A DNA stretch of 5,062 nt from CAYJAZ01 sp964369185 (GCA_964369185.1 CAYJEN010000099.1:1-5062), one strand, 5' to 3'; positions 1-5,015 are shown, counted from the first letter of the stretch. Translations and numbers: made by a program. The notes: generated by a model from the sequence alone, not told the origin.

Positions 1-143
1 AGGATTTTGCTAAGGCTTGGTTCGTATTTATCATTCTCAATTCTTGATACGTAAGCCGCATCATTACCAATAGCCAGCCCCAATTGGAGTTGGCTTATTC
101 CTTTCTCAGTTCTTAGCTGTTTAATAGTTTTTCCTATGTTCAT
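1..143 (-). CDS. XRE-family helix-turn-helix transcriptional regulator (C-terminus outside the window)
   Basis: The reading frame starts at ATG 143 and runs off the left edge, giving 47 complete codons. The peptide begins MNIGKTIKQLRTEKGISQ and continues with LQLGLAIGNDAAYVSRIEN and DKYEPSLSKIL. This is the standard XRE/Cro-C1 fold: helix 1 with the RxxxGxSQ turn, helix 2 at about residues 18-25, and a recognition helix with the conserved VSRIEN followed by YEPSL. Proteins of this family bind DNA as dimers at short palindromes and often repress their own gene and a divergent one. Just upstream is a perfect 16-bp palindrome and a degenerate second copy lying over a rightward promoter, so a repressor role is inferred. 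No strong Shine-Dalgarno sequence precedes the ATG. Any C-terminal sensing or dimerization domain is not visible, so the inducer cannot be guessed. Confidence 0.88.
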   Translation of the reverse strand, partial: MNIGKTIKQLRTEKGISQLQLGLAIGNDAAYVSRIENDKYEPSLSKI

Positions 144-156
144 ATCAAAATAGTAT

Positions 157-186
157 TTGACATTGTAGTCTTCTGCATTGTAGAAT
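157..186 (+). promoter_or_regulatory. Predicted sigma70 promoter for the small membrane protein pair
   Basis: TTGACA at 157-162 is a perfect -35 hexamer. TAGAAT at 181-186 matches the -10 consensus at five of six positions, with an 18-bp spacer. Transcription would start near 193 and read right into the two small genes at 278 and 514, leaving a leader of about 85 nt. Both predicted operators lie inside the spacer and over the -10 box, where bound repressor would block RNA polymerase. The hexamers are seen directly; promoter activity is inferred. Confidence 0.68.
163..178. promoter_or_regulatory. Imperfect operator copy (predicted XRE-regulator site O2)
   Basis: The 16 bp starting TTGTAGTCTTCT match the perfect palindrome at 178-193 at 12 of 16 positions, with the first six bases identical. 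The two copies start 15 bp apart and share the base at 178. Tandem sites about one and a half helical turns apart suit cooperative dimer binding. This copy lies in the spacer between the predicted -35 and -10 boxes. Confidence 0.5.
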
Positions 187-193
187 TCTACAA
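178..193. promoter_or_regulatory. Perfect 16-bp palindrome, predicted operator O1 of the adjacent XRE regulator
   Basis: TTGTAGAATTCTACAA is identical to its own reverse complement over all 16 bp. It lies 35 bp upstream of the XRE start codon and covers the predicted -10 box of the opposite-strand promoter. XRE-family dimers characteristically bind palindromes of this size. Assigning it to this regulator is inference from adjacency, supported by the degenerate second copy at 163-178. Confidence 0.65.
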
Positions 194-277
194 ATATCGA
201 GCGAATATGAACTTTAGTCAATTATTACAGGCTAAAAAAGATATATTTGTTACCACAAGAGAGGAATTTATAAAACT

Positions 278-442
278 ATGATTTCAAAAAAAATTATGCT
301 TATTGCTATTGCGGTGTGCTCTATTCTTGTTATTTCTGTTAGTATTTATGTTTACTCAGAAAAACAAGCAAAAGAAGAGGCAAGAGCCGATTTCTATGAG
401 AATACTTTTAAAAAAACAATTGATCCAGACTTATCTTTCTAG
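278..442 (+). CDS. Small single-span membrane protein, copy 1 of a tandem paralogous pair (unknown function)
   Basis: This is a 54-residue frame starting MISKKIMLIA and ending TIDPDLSF. A GAGGAA ribosome binding site at 261-266 precedes it. It is accepted as real because it aligns along its whole length with the protein at 514-699: shared ISKKI, AVCS, IYVYS, EEAR and the C-terminal DPDLSF. The upstream leader is similar too. Residues 6-26 form one hydrophobic segment preceded by two lysines, so the N-terminus is expected inside and the charged C-terminal part (Glu, Lys and Arg rich) outside the inner membrane. The residues before Cys14 (IAV) do not form a good lipobox. Signal peptidase I cleavage after VYS is possible but not compelling. 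The family is not recognised. Entry exclusion, a toxin or a secreted peptide are only guesses from context. Confidence 0.8.
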   Translation: MISKKIMLIAIAVCSILVISVSIYVYSEKQAKEEARADFYENTFKKTIDPDLSF

Positions 443-513
443 TAAAAAATTACTTGAGATATTCAATATTTTAAAACATTACTTATTACGCCAAAAAAGG
501 AATTTGTAAAACC

Positions 514-699
514 ATGATTATGATTTCAAAGAAAATAATTATTATTGCTGCCGCTGTTTGTTCTGTTCTTGTTCTCTCTGTAGGGATATATGTGTACTCG
601 AATGAAAAAGCTTTACAAGAAAAAGAAGAGGCTAGACAGGAATTTATGAAAAGTAGTAACGCGTTTGGTAAAATTAAAGACCCAGACTTATCTTTCTAA
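514..699 (+). CDS. Small single-span membrane protein, copy 2 of a tandem paralogous pair (unknown function)
   Basis: This frame encodes 61 residues, starting MIMISKKIII and ending KIKDPDLSF. It is a paralog of the gene 71 bp upstream, with the same two-lysine N-terminus, hydrophobic segment (about residues 8-28), EEAR motif and C-terminal DPDLSF. A short insertion lengthens the polar part. The Shine-Dalgarno AAAAAGG at about 494-500 resembles that of copy 1. The start region repeats ATGATT twice (514-525), so translation could begin at 514 or 520. Spacing from the ribosome site matches copy 1 best for 514. Both copies probably share one transcript from the promoter at 157-186 and end at the terminator at 718-753. 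Conservation of the extreme C-terminus while the linker diverges suggests that the last six residues matter for function. That function is unknown. Confidence 0.85.
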   Translation: MIMISKKIIIIAAAVCSVLVLSVGIYVYSNEKALQEKEEARQEFMKSSNAFGKIKDPDLSF

Positions 700-717
700 A
701 TAGCAAATTCATAACTA

Positions 718-753
718 AAAAGCTCAATCCTCTTGTATGAAGATTGAGCTTTT
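718..753. terminator. Bidirectional Rho-independent terminator
   Basis: AAAAGCTCAATC (718-729) pairs perfectly with GATTGAGCTTTT (742-753), a 12-bp stem around a 12-nt loop. On the plus strand it is followed by a T-rich tail (TTTTATTTTAT), ending the small-protein transcript 18 bp after its last stop codon. On the minus strand the stem also runs into a T tract, so it can end the mob operon, whose last stop codon is at 760-762. It sits exactly between convergent units. Confidence 0.9.
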
Positions 754-759
754 ATTTTA

Positions 760-1503
760 TCAAACTAATTGTAATAGCTCAGCAAGATTATTTTTTTCTA
801 TGGCGTTATAATATTCTTTTTTTAATGCCATGTACGTGGTTTGAGAAATCAGCTGTTGATGTCGTGGCTCTTTTGAATTTAATATATCTGTAAAGGTATA
901 ATTTCGCATAAGCATTTTTCCCATAGCTGCTTTATTGTAGTCAGAATCTCGTGGAAGGTCTACAACGGCTTTGATTTTATGACTGTTTTCTTGATAGAAT
1001 TTGAGAAACATATCTCTATCTATTTCACCATGATACTTATGTAACCAGCATATATAATTCACTTGATTTTCAAATATTCCAGAAATTCTGTTGAAGCCAT
1101 TTATACATGGTTGAACGTCCGCTCCTCCTGTAAACGGCATATGAAGAAAGATTTTATGTTGTTTTTCATTAGTAAGTTTTTCAAATAATTTATTTTTGCT
1201 AATTTGATATTTTACTTTTTCAAAGCTTTCTACATTATAATCCGTGATTGTGTCTTGAGTTGCTTCTTCAAGTGCATTTGACCACTTAGAGAAATTTTCA
1301 TCTGAACAACCTTCACTCCTTAAAATAAGAGGGCTTATATTTAACGACTTGAAAAGTCTAAAAGAACCACAAGCAAAGTCATAATCAAAGTTTGTTGTTT
1401 CAAGCCCTTTTTCTTGGTAGTACCAAGCTAAGAGCATAGCTGTAGTGCTTTTTCCGCAACCGCCTTTACTGTTTGCAATTAAATGATGGTTTATTGTTTT
1501 CAT
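760..1503 (-). CDS. TraL/StbC-like ParA-family ATPase, last gene of the mobilization operon
   Basis: The protein has 247 residues and starts at ATG 1503, with AAAAAAGGA as ribosome site 6 bp upstream. Residues 13-20 (KGGCGKST) are the deviant Walker A motif of ParA/MinD ATPases, including the signature lysine 13. FDYD at 39-42 fits the Walker A' region. The rest resembles TraL of IncP and StbC of IncW plasmids more than partition ParA: TDYNVESF (87-94) lies where that group has a DNGASSF motif, MPFTGGADVQ (122-131) where it has a VxTGG motif, and ICWLHKYHGEI (151-161) where it has VWLNPYWGPI. These matches are from memory of the family. Such proteins accompany transfer genes and assist conjugation or plasmid stability. 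The gene starts 26 bp after mobA ends, so it is probably cotranscribed. No ParB-like partner or obvious centromere repeats lie next to it. Confidence is good for the ATPase family and moderate for the TraL/StbC assignment. Confidence 0.82.
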   Translation of the reverse strand: MKTINHHLIANSKGGCGKSTTAMLLAWYYQEKGLETTNFDYDFACGSFRLFKSLNISPLILRSEGCSDENFSKWSNALEEATQDTITDYNVESFEKVKYQISKNKLFEKLTNEKQHKIFLHMPFTGGADVQPCINGFNRISGIFENQVNYICWLHKYHGEIDRDMFLKFYQENSHKIKAVVDLPRDSDYNKAAMGKMLMRNYTFTDILNSKEPRHQQLISQTTYMALKKEYYNAIEKNNLAELLQLV

Positions 1504-1529
1504 GGTATATCCTTTTTTGGAGTTAAAAA

Positions 1530-3140
1530 TTATCTTCCTCTATAAATAGAAGAGCTTTTACTTAGTTGATTTGTTTGAGCATTGTATGAAGCTCTGACAA
1601 TTGTGTTACTAATTCCTTGTATGATGCGGCTGAGTTCTTTAATGACTGTTCCCACGTTATAATTTCCGTGTGCAATTCTTCGAATCGCTCTAACAAATTC
1701 ATTACTTCTTGAGAATTTTCTTCTACTTGCGTACTTATTTGGGTCTTGAAATCTTCTAAAAGCTGAATTTCCCTCGAAAGAGTTTCTCTTTGTTCTGTCT
1801 GTATTTCTTCTAATATTTGAGTAAGATAGTTCTCTATTTCGCTCATAATTTATTCCTTTATCAATTTGATGGCTTCCTTGCCGCGAAGTTGCCAGCCTGT
1901 TTCCGCTTTCATTCCATGAGGAAGAATTATCACGCTCTCCATAGTTCCATTCAGTTTCTTTTCTTGAATGATTTCCATTCCAAGAGTTTGAATTGTTTTG
2001 AGATGATATTCTTGTTGAAAGATGTTTTTCTCTAATTGTGTGAGTTTGCTTGATTTTTCCTTTATTGTAAGGTTCAAGATTGAAACCTCTTCTATTCTCT
2101 TCAATATCAGCCTGTCCAGAAAACTTGAAACTATCAAACTTGTTATAACTATCCCTATTATCAGACAAAATGAGCTTATCAAGTTGAAGAGAAATATCTT
2201 GTGGCTTGCCTTTGTGAATAGATTTGTGCGTTTGCTTATTGTTTGCATATCGTTTTCTATGGTATTCACAACGGCTTGTGTAGACTCTTTCAATCTCATT
2301 TCTAAGTCCTTCAAGTGTTGGTTCATTGTTTGCTCTAGTTGAGTTTTGTCCTTCTCTATCTGTGCTTTTGCTTTCTGTTGTAATTCGCCAAGATTCACTA
2401 AAAATAACTCCTTTTAATCGTATTTTTATACTTTTCTCTGTTTCATGAATGGTTATATAATCTTTACCTTGTCTTGAAATTGTTAGTCCTAACTCTTTGT
2501 AAGCATTGATAAGGTCATCTCTGCACGTAGCCATTCCAGACTCGACTTTTGCTATGGCAAAATTGACAAGCTCCTCATGGATAAGATGTTTCTCATCTTT
2601 TGTTACGTCTTTCCCTAAACGCTTCAATCTATTGAAATGAATGTCGGCATGTGCTGGCGTACATAGCCTTGCACGCTCTATGTCATCAGGTCTTGCCCAA
2701 CCTTCTTTTAGATTGTAATAATCACGTAAAGGGTTGTAAGTTTTATGAGAATTTGGAGGGCATGGATTGAAGGATTTTCCTGTACTCAATTCAACCCTCG
2801 GAATAACAAAGTGCAGTTCGTGATGATTTGCATGAGAGTGGCGAACCCATAAAATATTATATTGGTCAGCCTCCATTCCTGCAAAGGCTATGCGTTCAAA
2901 ATCATTCATAATTTCTTGTTCATTCTCAGGTGTTACTTTGTCGTCATGATGCCATGAAAGAACACCAGAAGAATATTTCCATGAAAAATCTAAAGAGTTT
3001 ATTAAATCGGTGGTAAGTTGTGGGTCTCCTCGTAAAAGTGTTGGGGCGTTATCTTGCCTGTTGTGATAAGAGATGTTTAAAAGATATTCTGTTGCTTCTT
3101 CACCTCTGCCTTGTCCGCTGTTAAAGAATTTTACTATCAT
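1530..3140 (-). CDS. mobA: ColE1-type relaxase/mobilization nuclease MobA (MbeA-like)
   Basis: The protein has 536 residues, close to ColE1 MbeA, and starts at ATG 3140 behind AAAGGA with a 7-nt spacer. It nicks one strand at oriT, stays covalently attached to the 5' end and leads the strand through a helper conjugation system. The relaxase domain fills about residues 1-250. Tyr19 in ATEYLL matches the position of the catalytic Tyr19 of MbeA. LLRGDP (35-40), SSGVLSW (57-63) and ADQYNILWVRH (91-101) follow the family pattern. The metal motif is H101, E108, H110, where ColE1 has the HEN triad; the last residue differs. Residues 200-248 (YKELGLTISR, KDYITI, IRLKG) match the conserved end of the domain. 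Residues from about 248 on are polar and rich in Ser, Asn and Arg, and this part also encodes mobB and mobD in another frame. It overlaps mobC by 20 bp. Confidence 0.95.
   Translation of the reverse strand: MIVKFFNSGQGRGEEATEYLLNISYHNRQDNAPTLLRGDPQLTTDLINSLDFSWKYSSGVLSWHHDDKVTPENEQEIMNDFERIAFAGMEADQYNILWVRHSHANHHELHFVIPRVELSTGKSFNPCPPNSHKTYNPLRDYYNLKEGWARPDDIERARLCTPAHADIHFNRLKRLGKDVTKDEKHLIHEELVNFAIAKVESGMATCRDDLINAYKELGLTISRQGKDYITIHETEKSIKIRLKGVIFSESWRITTESKSTDREGQNSTRANNEPTLEGLRNEIERVYTSRCEYHRKRYANNKQTHKSIHKGKPQDISLQLDKLILSDNRDSYNKFDSFKFSGQADIEENRRGFNLEPYNKGKIKQTHTIREKHLSTRISSQNNSNSWNGNHSRKETEWNYGERDNSSSWNESGNRLATSRQGSHQIDKGINYERNRELSYSNIRRNTDRTKRNSFEGNSAFRRFQDPNKYASRRKFSRSNEFVRAIRRIAHGNYNVGTVIKELSRIIQGISNTIVRASYNAQTNQLSKSSSIYRGR
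1562..1846 (-). CDS. mobD: MbeD-like mobilization protein MobD, nested in mobA
   Basis: The protein has 94 residues and starts MSEIENYLTQILEEIQTEQ, like the MbeD family start (MTELEKQLLNALEQLQQ style, from memory). Nearly the whole chain is heptad-patterned, acidic and Gln/Glu rich, so it should be a helical coiled coil without a membrane segment. The gene lies entirely within the 3' part of mobA in the +1 frame relative to it, as mbeD does in ColE1. The start ATG is only three bases after the mobB stop, with AAGGAA 6 bp upstream, which supports real translation and coupling to mobB. In ColE1-group plasmids MbeD aids mobilization and has been linked to entry exclusion. The exact role here is inferred. 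Confidence 0.85.
   Translation of the reverse strand: MSEIENYLTQILEEIQTEQRETLSREIQLLEDFKTQISTQVEENSQEVMNLLERFEELHTEIITWEQSLKNSAASYKELVTQLSELHTMLKQIN
1850..2398 (-). CDS. mobB: MbeB-like mobilization protein MobB, nested in mobA
   Basis: The protein has 182 residues with a GTG start at 2398, behind AAGGAG 10 bp upstream. The N-terminal 60 residues (MNLGELQQKAKAQIEKDKTQ onward) are a charged amphipathic helix typical of the MbeB N-terminal domain. One membrane segment spans about 68-96 (IFLFNLISSFCLIIGIVITS onward). A second coiled-coil stretch covers about 100-150, and the C-terminal part ends in ESVIILPHGMKAETGW and GKEAIKLI, which recalls the C-terminus of other MobB proteins. MobB is thought to stabilise the relaxosome and, through its membrane segment, place it near the transfer channel. 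The gene lies wholly inside mobA in another frame, the ColE1 layout, and ends three bases before mobD. The good ribosome site and family-like domain order make a chance open frame very unlikely. Confidence 0.87.
   Translation of the reverse strand: MNLGELQQKAKAQIEKDKTQLEQTMNQHLKDLEMRLKESTQAVVNTIENDMQTISKRTNLFTKASHKIFLFNLISSFCLIIGIVITSLIVSSFLDRLILKRIEEVSILNLTIKEKSSKLTQLEKNIFQQEYHLKTIQTLGMEIIQEKKLNGTMESVIILPHGMKAETGWQLRGKEAIKLIKE
1853..1858 (-). promoter_or_regulatory. Ribosome binding site of mobD within mobA coding sequence
   Basis: AAGGAA on the minus strand is 6 bp before the mobD ATG at 1846. It overlaps the region of the mobB stop codon and lies within mobA codons, so it supports mobD as an independently started gene. 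Confidence 0.75.
2409..2414 (-). promoter_or_regulatory. Ribosome binding site of mobB within mobA coding sequence
   Basis: AAGGAG on the minus strand is a near-perfect Shine-Dalgarno sequence, 10 bp before a GTG at 2398. It decides the GTG start of mobB, because no ATG in that frame is similarly placed. In the mobA frame these bases are ordinary codons. Confidence 0.75.
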
Positions 3141-3438
3141 CTTTTAATCCTTTAACTTCTTCTGAAATTCTAGAAAGATAGAAGATGAGTTTCAGTTTAT
3201 TCACATCATTTTTAAATGTGTTTACATATCGGGCTATCTGATTGAGGTTTGAGCTTATTCTTGCAATATCACGAAGCAAATTTTTCTGTTTTGAATTTTG
3301 CCTTACTCTATAATCTAAACAAAGTTTCCTTAGAAAATCTGAAACGGTACTTTCAGCTTTCATTGCTTTTTTTTCGATAAGTGCTTTATCTTCAAGGCTC
3401 ACTCGAATCTTGATATATTGATTTTTCTTTGGGGTCAT
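3121..3438 (-). CDS. mobC: MobC-like relaxosome accessory protein (ribbon-helix-helix)
   Basis: The protein has 105 residues and starts at ATG 3438 with AAAAGG 6 bp upstream. The N-terminal half looks like a ribbon-helix-helix DNA-binding domain: a basic strand (YIKIRVSL, 8-15), helix EDKALIEKKAMKA, then TVSDFLRKL. Residues 64-73, NLNQIARYVN, match the NLNQIA signature of the bacterial MobC/MbeC family. Such proteins bind near oriT, help open the DNA and direct the relaxase to nic. It is the first gene of the mob operon, directly beside the inverted repeats proposed as oriT, and overlaps mobA by 20 bp, so MobC and MobA are probably translationally coupled. MobC-type proteins can also repress their own operon from oriT; that is inference here. 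Confidence 0.92.
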   Translation of the reverse strand: MTPKKNQYIKIRVSLEDKALIEKKAMKAESTVSDFLRKLCLDYRVRQNSKQKNLLRDIARISSNLNQIARYVNTFKNDVNKLKLIFYLSRISEEVKGLKDDSKIL

Positions 3439-3463
3439 ATGTTGCCTTTTTGTTTTAAGGGGT

Positions 3464-3520
3464 TTGAAGGGTTCACCCTCACTAGGTCATTTGTGCCCAC
3501 AAAGGGTAACCTAGCTTCCT
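3464..3520. other. Candidate origin of transfer (oriT): nested inverted repeats upstream of mobC
   Basis: In the noncoding DNA before mobC, CTAGGT (3482-3487) pairs with ACCTAG (3509-3514). Inside it TTTGTG (3490-3495) pairs with CACAAA (3498-3503), so this is a nested palindrome. To its left GGGTTCACCC (3469-3478) forms another small inverted repeat. In ColE1-type elements oriT lies directly upstream of mbeC/mobC, beside such repeats. The plus-strand sequence AACCTAGCTTC (3508-3518, approximate) loosely recalls the ColE1 nick region with CTGG/CTTA, at a plausible place 3' of the repeat. The repeats are seen; the oriT and nick assignments are inferred, and the nick position is tentative. Confidence 0.6.
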
Positions 3521-3568
3521 AAAATTTGAGTTATTAGCTCTTTTTCTCTTTTGCTATAAAGACACTCT

Positions 3569-3628
3569 ACGAAATAACGAAAAAACGAATTAATGAACTT
3601 TACTTTTTTCGTTTTTTCGTAAATTCGT
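3569..3628. repeat. Symmetric array of 8-bp spaced CG repeats (three direct plus three inverted)
   Basis: CGAA occurs at 3570, 3578 and 3586, spaced exactly 8 bp. Its complement TTCG occurs at 3608, 3616 and 3624, again 8 bp apart. All three pairs share one centre of symmetry between 3598 and 3599. The inner arms, ACGAAAAAACGAA (3577-3589) and TTCGTTTTTTCGT (3608-3620), are perfectly complementary over 13 bp with an 18-nt loop. It lies between the end of the DUF3987 gene and the proposed oriT. It could be a protein-binding array, a single-strand origin hairpin or a transcription stop for the DUF3987 transcript. No T tract clearly follows it on the minus strand, so a simple terminator is less likely. 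Confidence 0.75.
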
Positions 3629-3636
3629 AAAAAGTT

Positions 3637-3659
3637 TTTTCTTTACGCCAAAAAGAAAA
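3637..3659. repeat. Short AT-rich hairpin immediately after the DUF3987 stop codon
   Basis: TTTTCTTT (3637-3644) pairs with AAAGAAAA (3652-3659), an 8-bp stem around a 7-nt loop, directly abutting the stop codon at 3660-3662. The stem has one GC pair per arm. On the minus strand it is followed by AACTTTTTACG, a short T run. It may be a weak terminator, but the stem is too AT-rich to be convincing. Confidence 0.35.
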
Positions 3660-5015
3660 TTATTTACTGGCAAGTGTAAAAATATTACTTTTTCGCCCTA
3701 CACTTCCTTGCTTTTGAAAATTCACAAGCCCTGCAGAAATAAGCCGTTCAAGTGAATTGTGTATTTCAAAAGATTTAACATTTCTCTGTAGGAGATTGCT
3801 AATTTCGCTAGTGGTAAGACTTCCATTTTGCAAGAAATTCAAAATCTTATCATCAAGGTTATTACTGCCACGACCAACAAAGATTTTTTCTGCTGAATCT
3901 TCGCAATACTTCCAAACGGCAAAGGCGGACTCTAAGTGTCTAATTTCAATAGAATTACTTTTATCAAGAAGAGCATAGATTAGAGCAAGCCTAGCTGTTT
4001 GAGCTTCTGCACGTCCCGTAACCGCACCAACCAAGCCAACTTTATCTCTGCTTAAATAGCTGTAATAGTTACACCATACATCTTGAGCTTCTCTAGAAAA
4101 AGCAACTTTCCCGATTTGCCTTGAACTCGCAATGCAAGTTCTCAATCTTTCTTGTAACCTCTTGAGAATACTATCTTCAATAGGTAAAGGGATTGGAACT
4201 TGTTTACTTCTATGAACTAAAGCCCATAGAAATCTATTGGCAAAACCATTGAGCAATTCAACATTTTGCAGGCACATAGCAAGCTCATCTTTTGTGATAT
4301 GAGCTACAATACAGACATGAACATCTGTTGCTGAAATCCTGTTTTGCTTTGTCATAGGCGATGCACAACCGCTATCCCAAAATCCACGAATAACACTTGA
4401 AAGAGTGTTGCCCTCACGCTTTGAAACTTTGAGAGCGGCGGCAAGTTCTTCATCAAGAACAAAGAGCCTTTTGTCGGGCGGTTTAGGTTTAGGCTTGTTT
4501 TCATCATTGTTTGAAAAGTTCGGAATTTCATCTCTCACGGCATAGATAAGCCCTTCTCCACTTGATAGAGGGCCAGGGCTTACTTGAATTTTATCAATAG
4601 GATAGCCATTTGATGTAAAAAGCCTGTGAATAGGTCTTGCACTTGTTCCTTTTCTTGCCTTTGCCGTTTGTCCACAAATAGCTACAAAAAGGCGTGAATA
4701 GTGTTTAGACTCGCCAATCTGCAAGAAAGGTGCAAGAGTTTCTGGATTATAAGCTCCACACCCGAAACGACACAAAAAAGTAAGCAGTACCGCAACAGGG
4801 GAAGCTTCACTATCTTTTGTTGCTTGATAGACAAATTCTCCAGCATAACCATCAAGAGCTTTTTCATTTAGAATTAGCTTACTTGGTGGCTGTGCCGTGG
4901 GAGTCCATTCTTCTTGTTGTGGGAGAGGTGCTTGGTTTTCAGTGCCTATATTTATTTCATTTATAGAAATGTTTATAGGCATCTGAGTTACTGGTTGCTC
5001 ACTATACTTCTCCAT
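3660..5015 (-). CDS. DUF3987 (YfjI-type) primase/helicase-like protein
   Basis: From ATG 5015 the protein has 451 residues. A TTG 15 bp further upstream (5030) is in frame but less likely. The first 45 residues are a disordered, Pro/Gln/Glu-rich linker. The core shows ATPase-like motifs: GQTAKARKGTS (115-125) as a phosphate-binding loop of the GxxxxxxKGTS type, KRLFVLDEEL (182-191) as Walker B, and GFANRFLW (257-264) with an arginine typical of an arginine finger. GRAEAQTARLALIYALLD (334-351) is the usual helical motif. Residues about 385-446 look like a winged helix. DUF3987 proteins of this kind sit on plasmids, phages and islands, often next to primase domains, and are thought to act in DNA replication of the element. 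No primase or polymerase domain is fused here. The gene overlaps its upstream neighbour by 14 bp. Confidence 0.85.
   Translation of the reverse strand: MEKYSEQPVTQMPINISINEINIGTENQAPLPQQEEWTPTAQPPSKLILNEKALDGYAGEFVYQATKDSEASPVAVLLTFLCRFGCGAYNPETLAPFLQIGESKHYSRLFVAICGQTAKARKGTSARPIHRLFTSNGYPIDKIQVSPGPLSSGEGLIYAVRDEIPNFSNNDENKPKPKPPDKRLFVLDEELAAALKVSKREGNTLSSVIRGFWDSGCASPMTKQNRISATDVHVCIVAHITKDELAMCLQNVELLNGFANRFLWALVHRSKQVPIPLPIEDSILKRLQERLRTCIASSRQIGKVAFSREAQDVWCNYYSYLSRDKVGLVGAVTGRAEAQTARLALIYALLDKSNSIEIRHLESAFAVWKYCEDSAEKIFVGRGSNNLDDKILNFLQNGSLTTSEISNLLQRNVKSFEIHNSLERLISAGLVNFQKQGSVGRKSNIFTLASK

Noticed and set aside
278..340. Lipoprotein signal in the small membrane proteins (Cys14 or Cys16)
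   Set aside because: The residue before Cys is Val and the Cys is inside the hydrophobic run, not at its end. This does not fit a lipobox, which needs a small residue at -1.
303..509. Open frame of 68 codons on the plus strand
   Set aside because: It lies in another frame across the small protein at 278-442, whose frame is supported by its paralog and ribosome site. This one runs through the intergenic part with poly-Lys/Leu composition and has no homolog in the second copy.
1817..2342. Two plus-strand open frames (1817-2035 and 2022-2342) opposite mobB
   Set aside because: They are antisense to doubly coded mobA/mobB sequence, have no convincing ribosome sites and consist of Phe/Leu/Ser-rich translations, as expected from the complement of Lys/Glu-rich coding DNA.
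487..3654. Shared 12-mer TTACGCCAAAAA at 487-498 and 3643-3654 as a possible att or duplication pair
   Set aside because: In about 5 kb of AT-rich sequence one such 12-mer match is expected by chance, and the flanks do not extend the match. The first occurrence also falls in the leader shared by the paralog pair.
3757..3978. Plus-strand open frame antisense to the DUF3987 gene
   Set aside because: No ribosome site or recognisable motif; the opposite strand has a clear conserved protein.
4682..4867. Minus-strand open frame of 61 codons within the DUF3987 gene
   Set aside because: Unlike mobB and mobD, it has no good Shine-Dalgarno sequence, no neighbouring gene in the same frame and no family resemblance.
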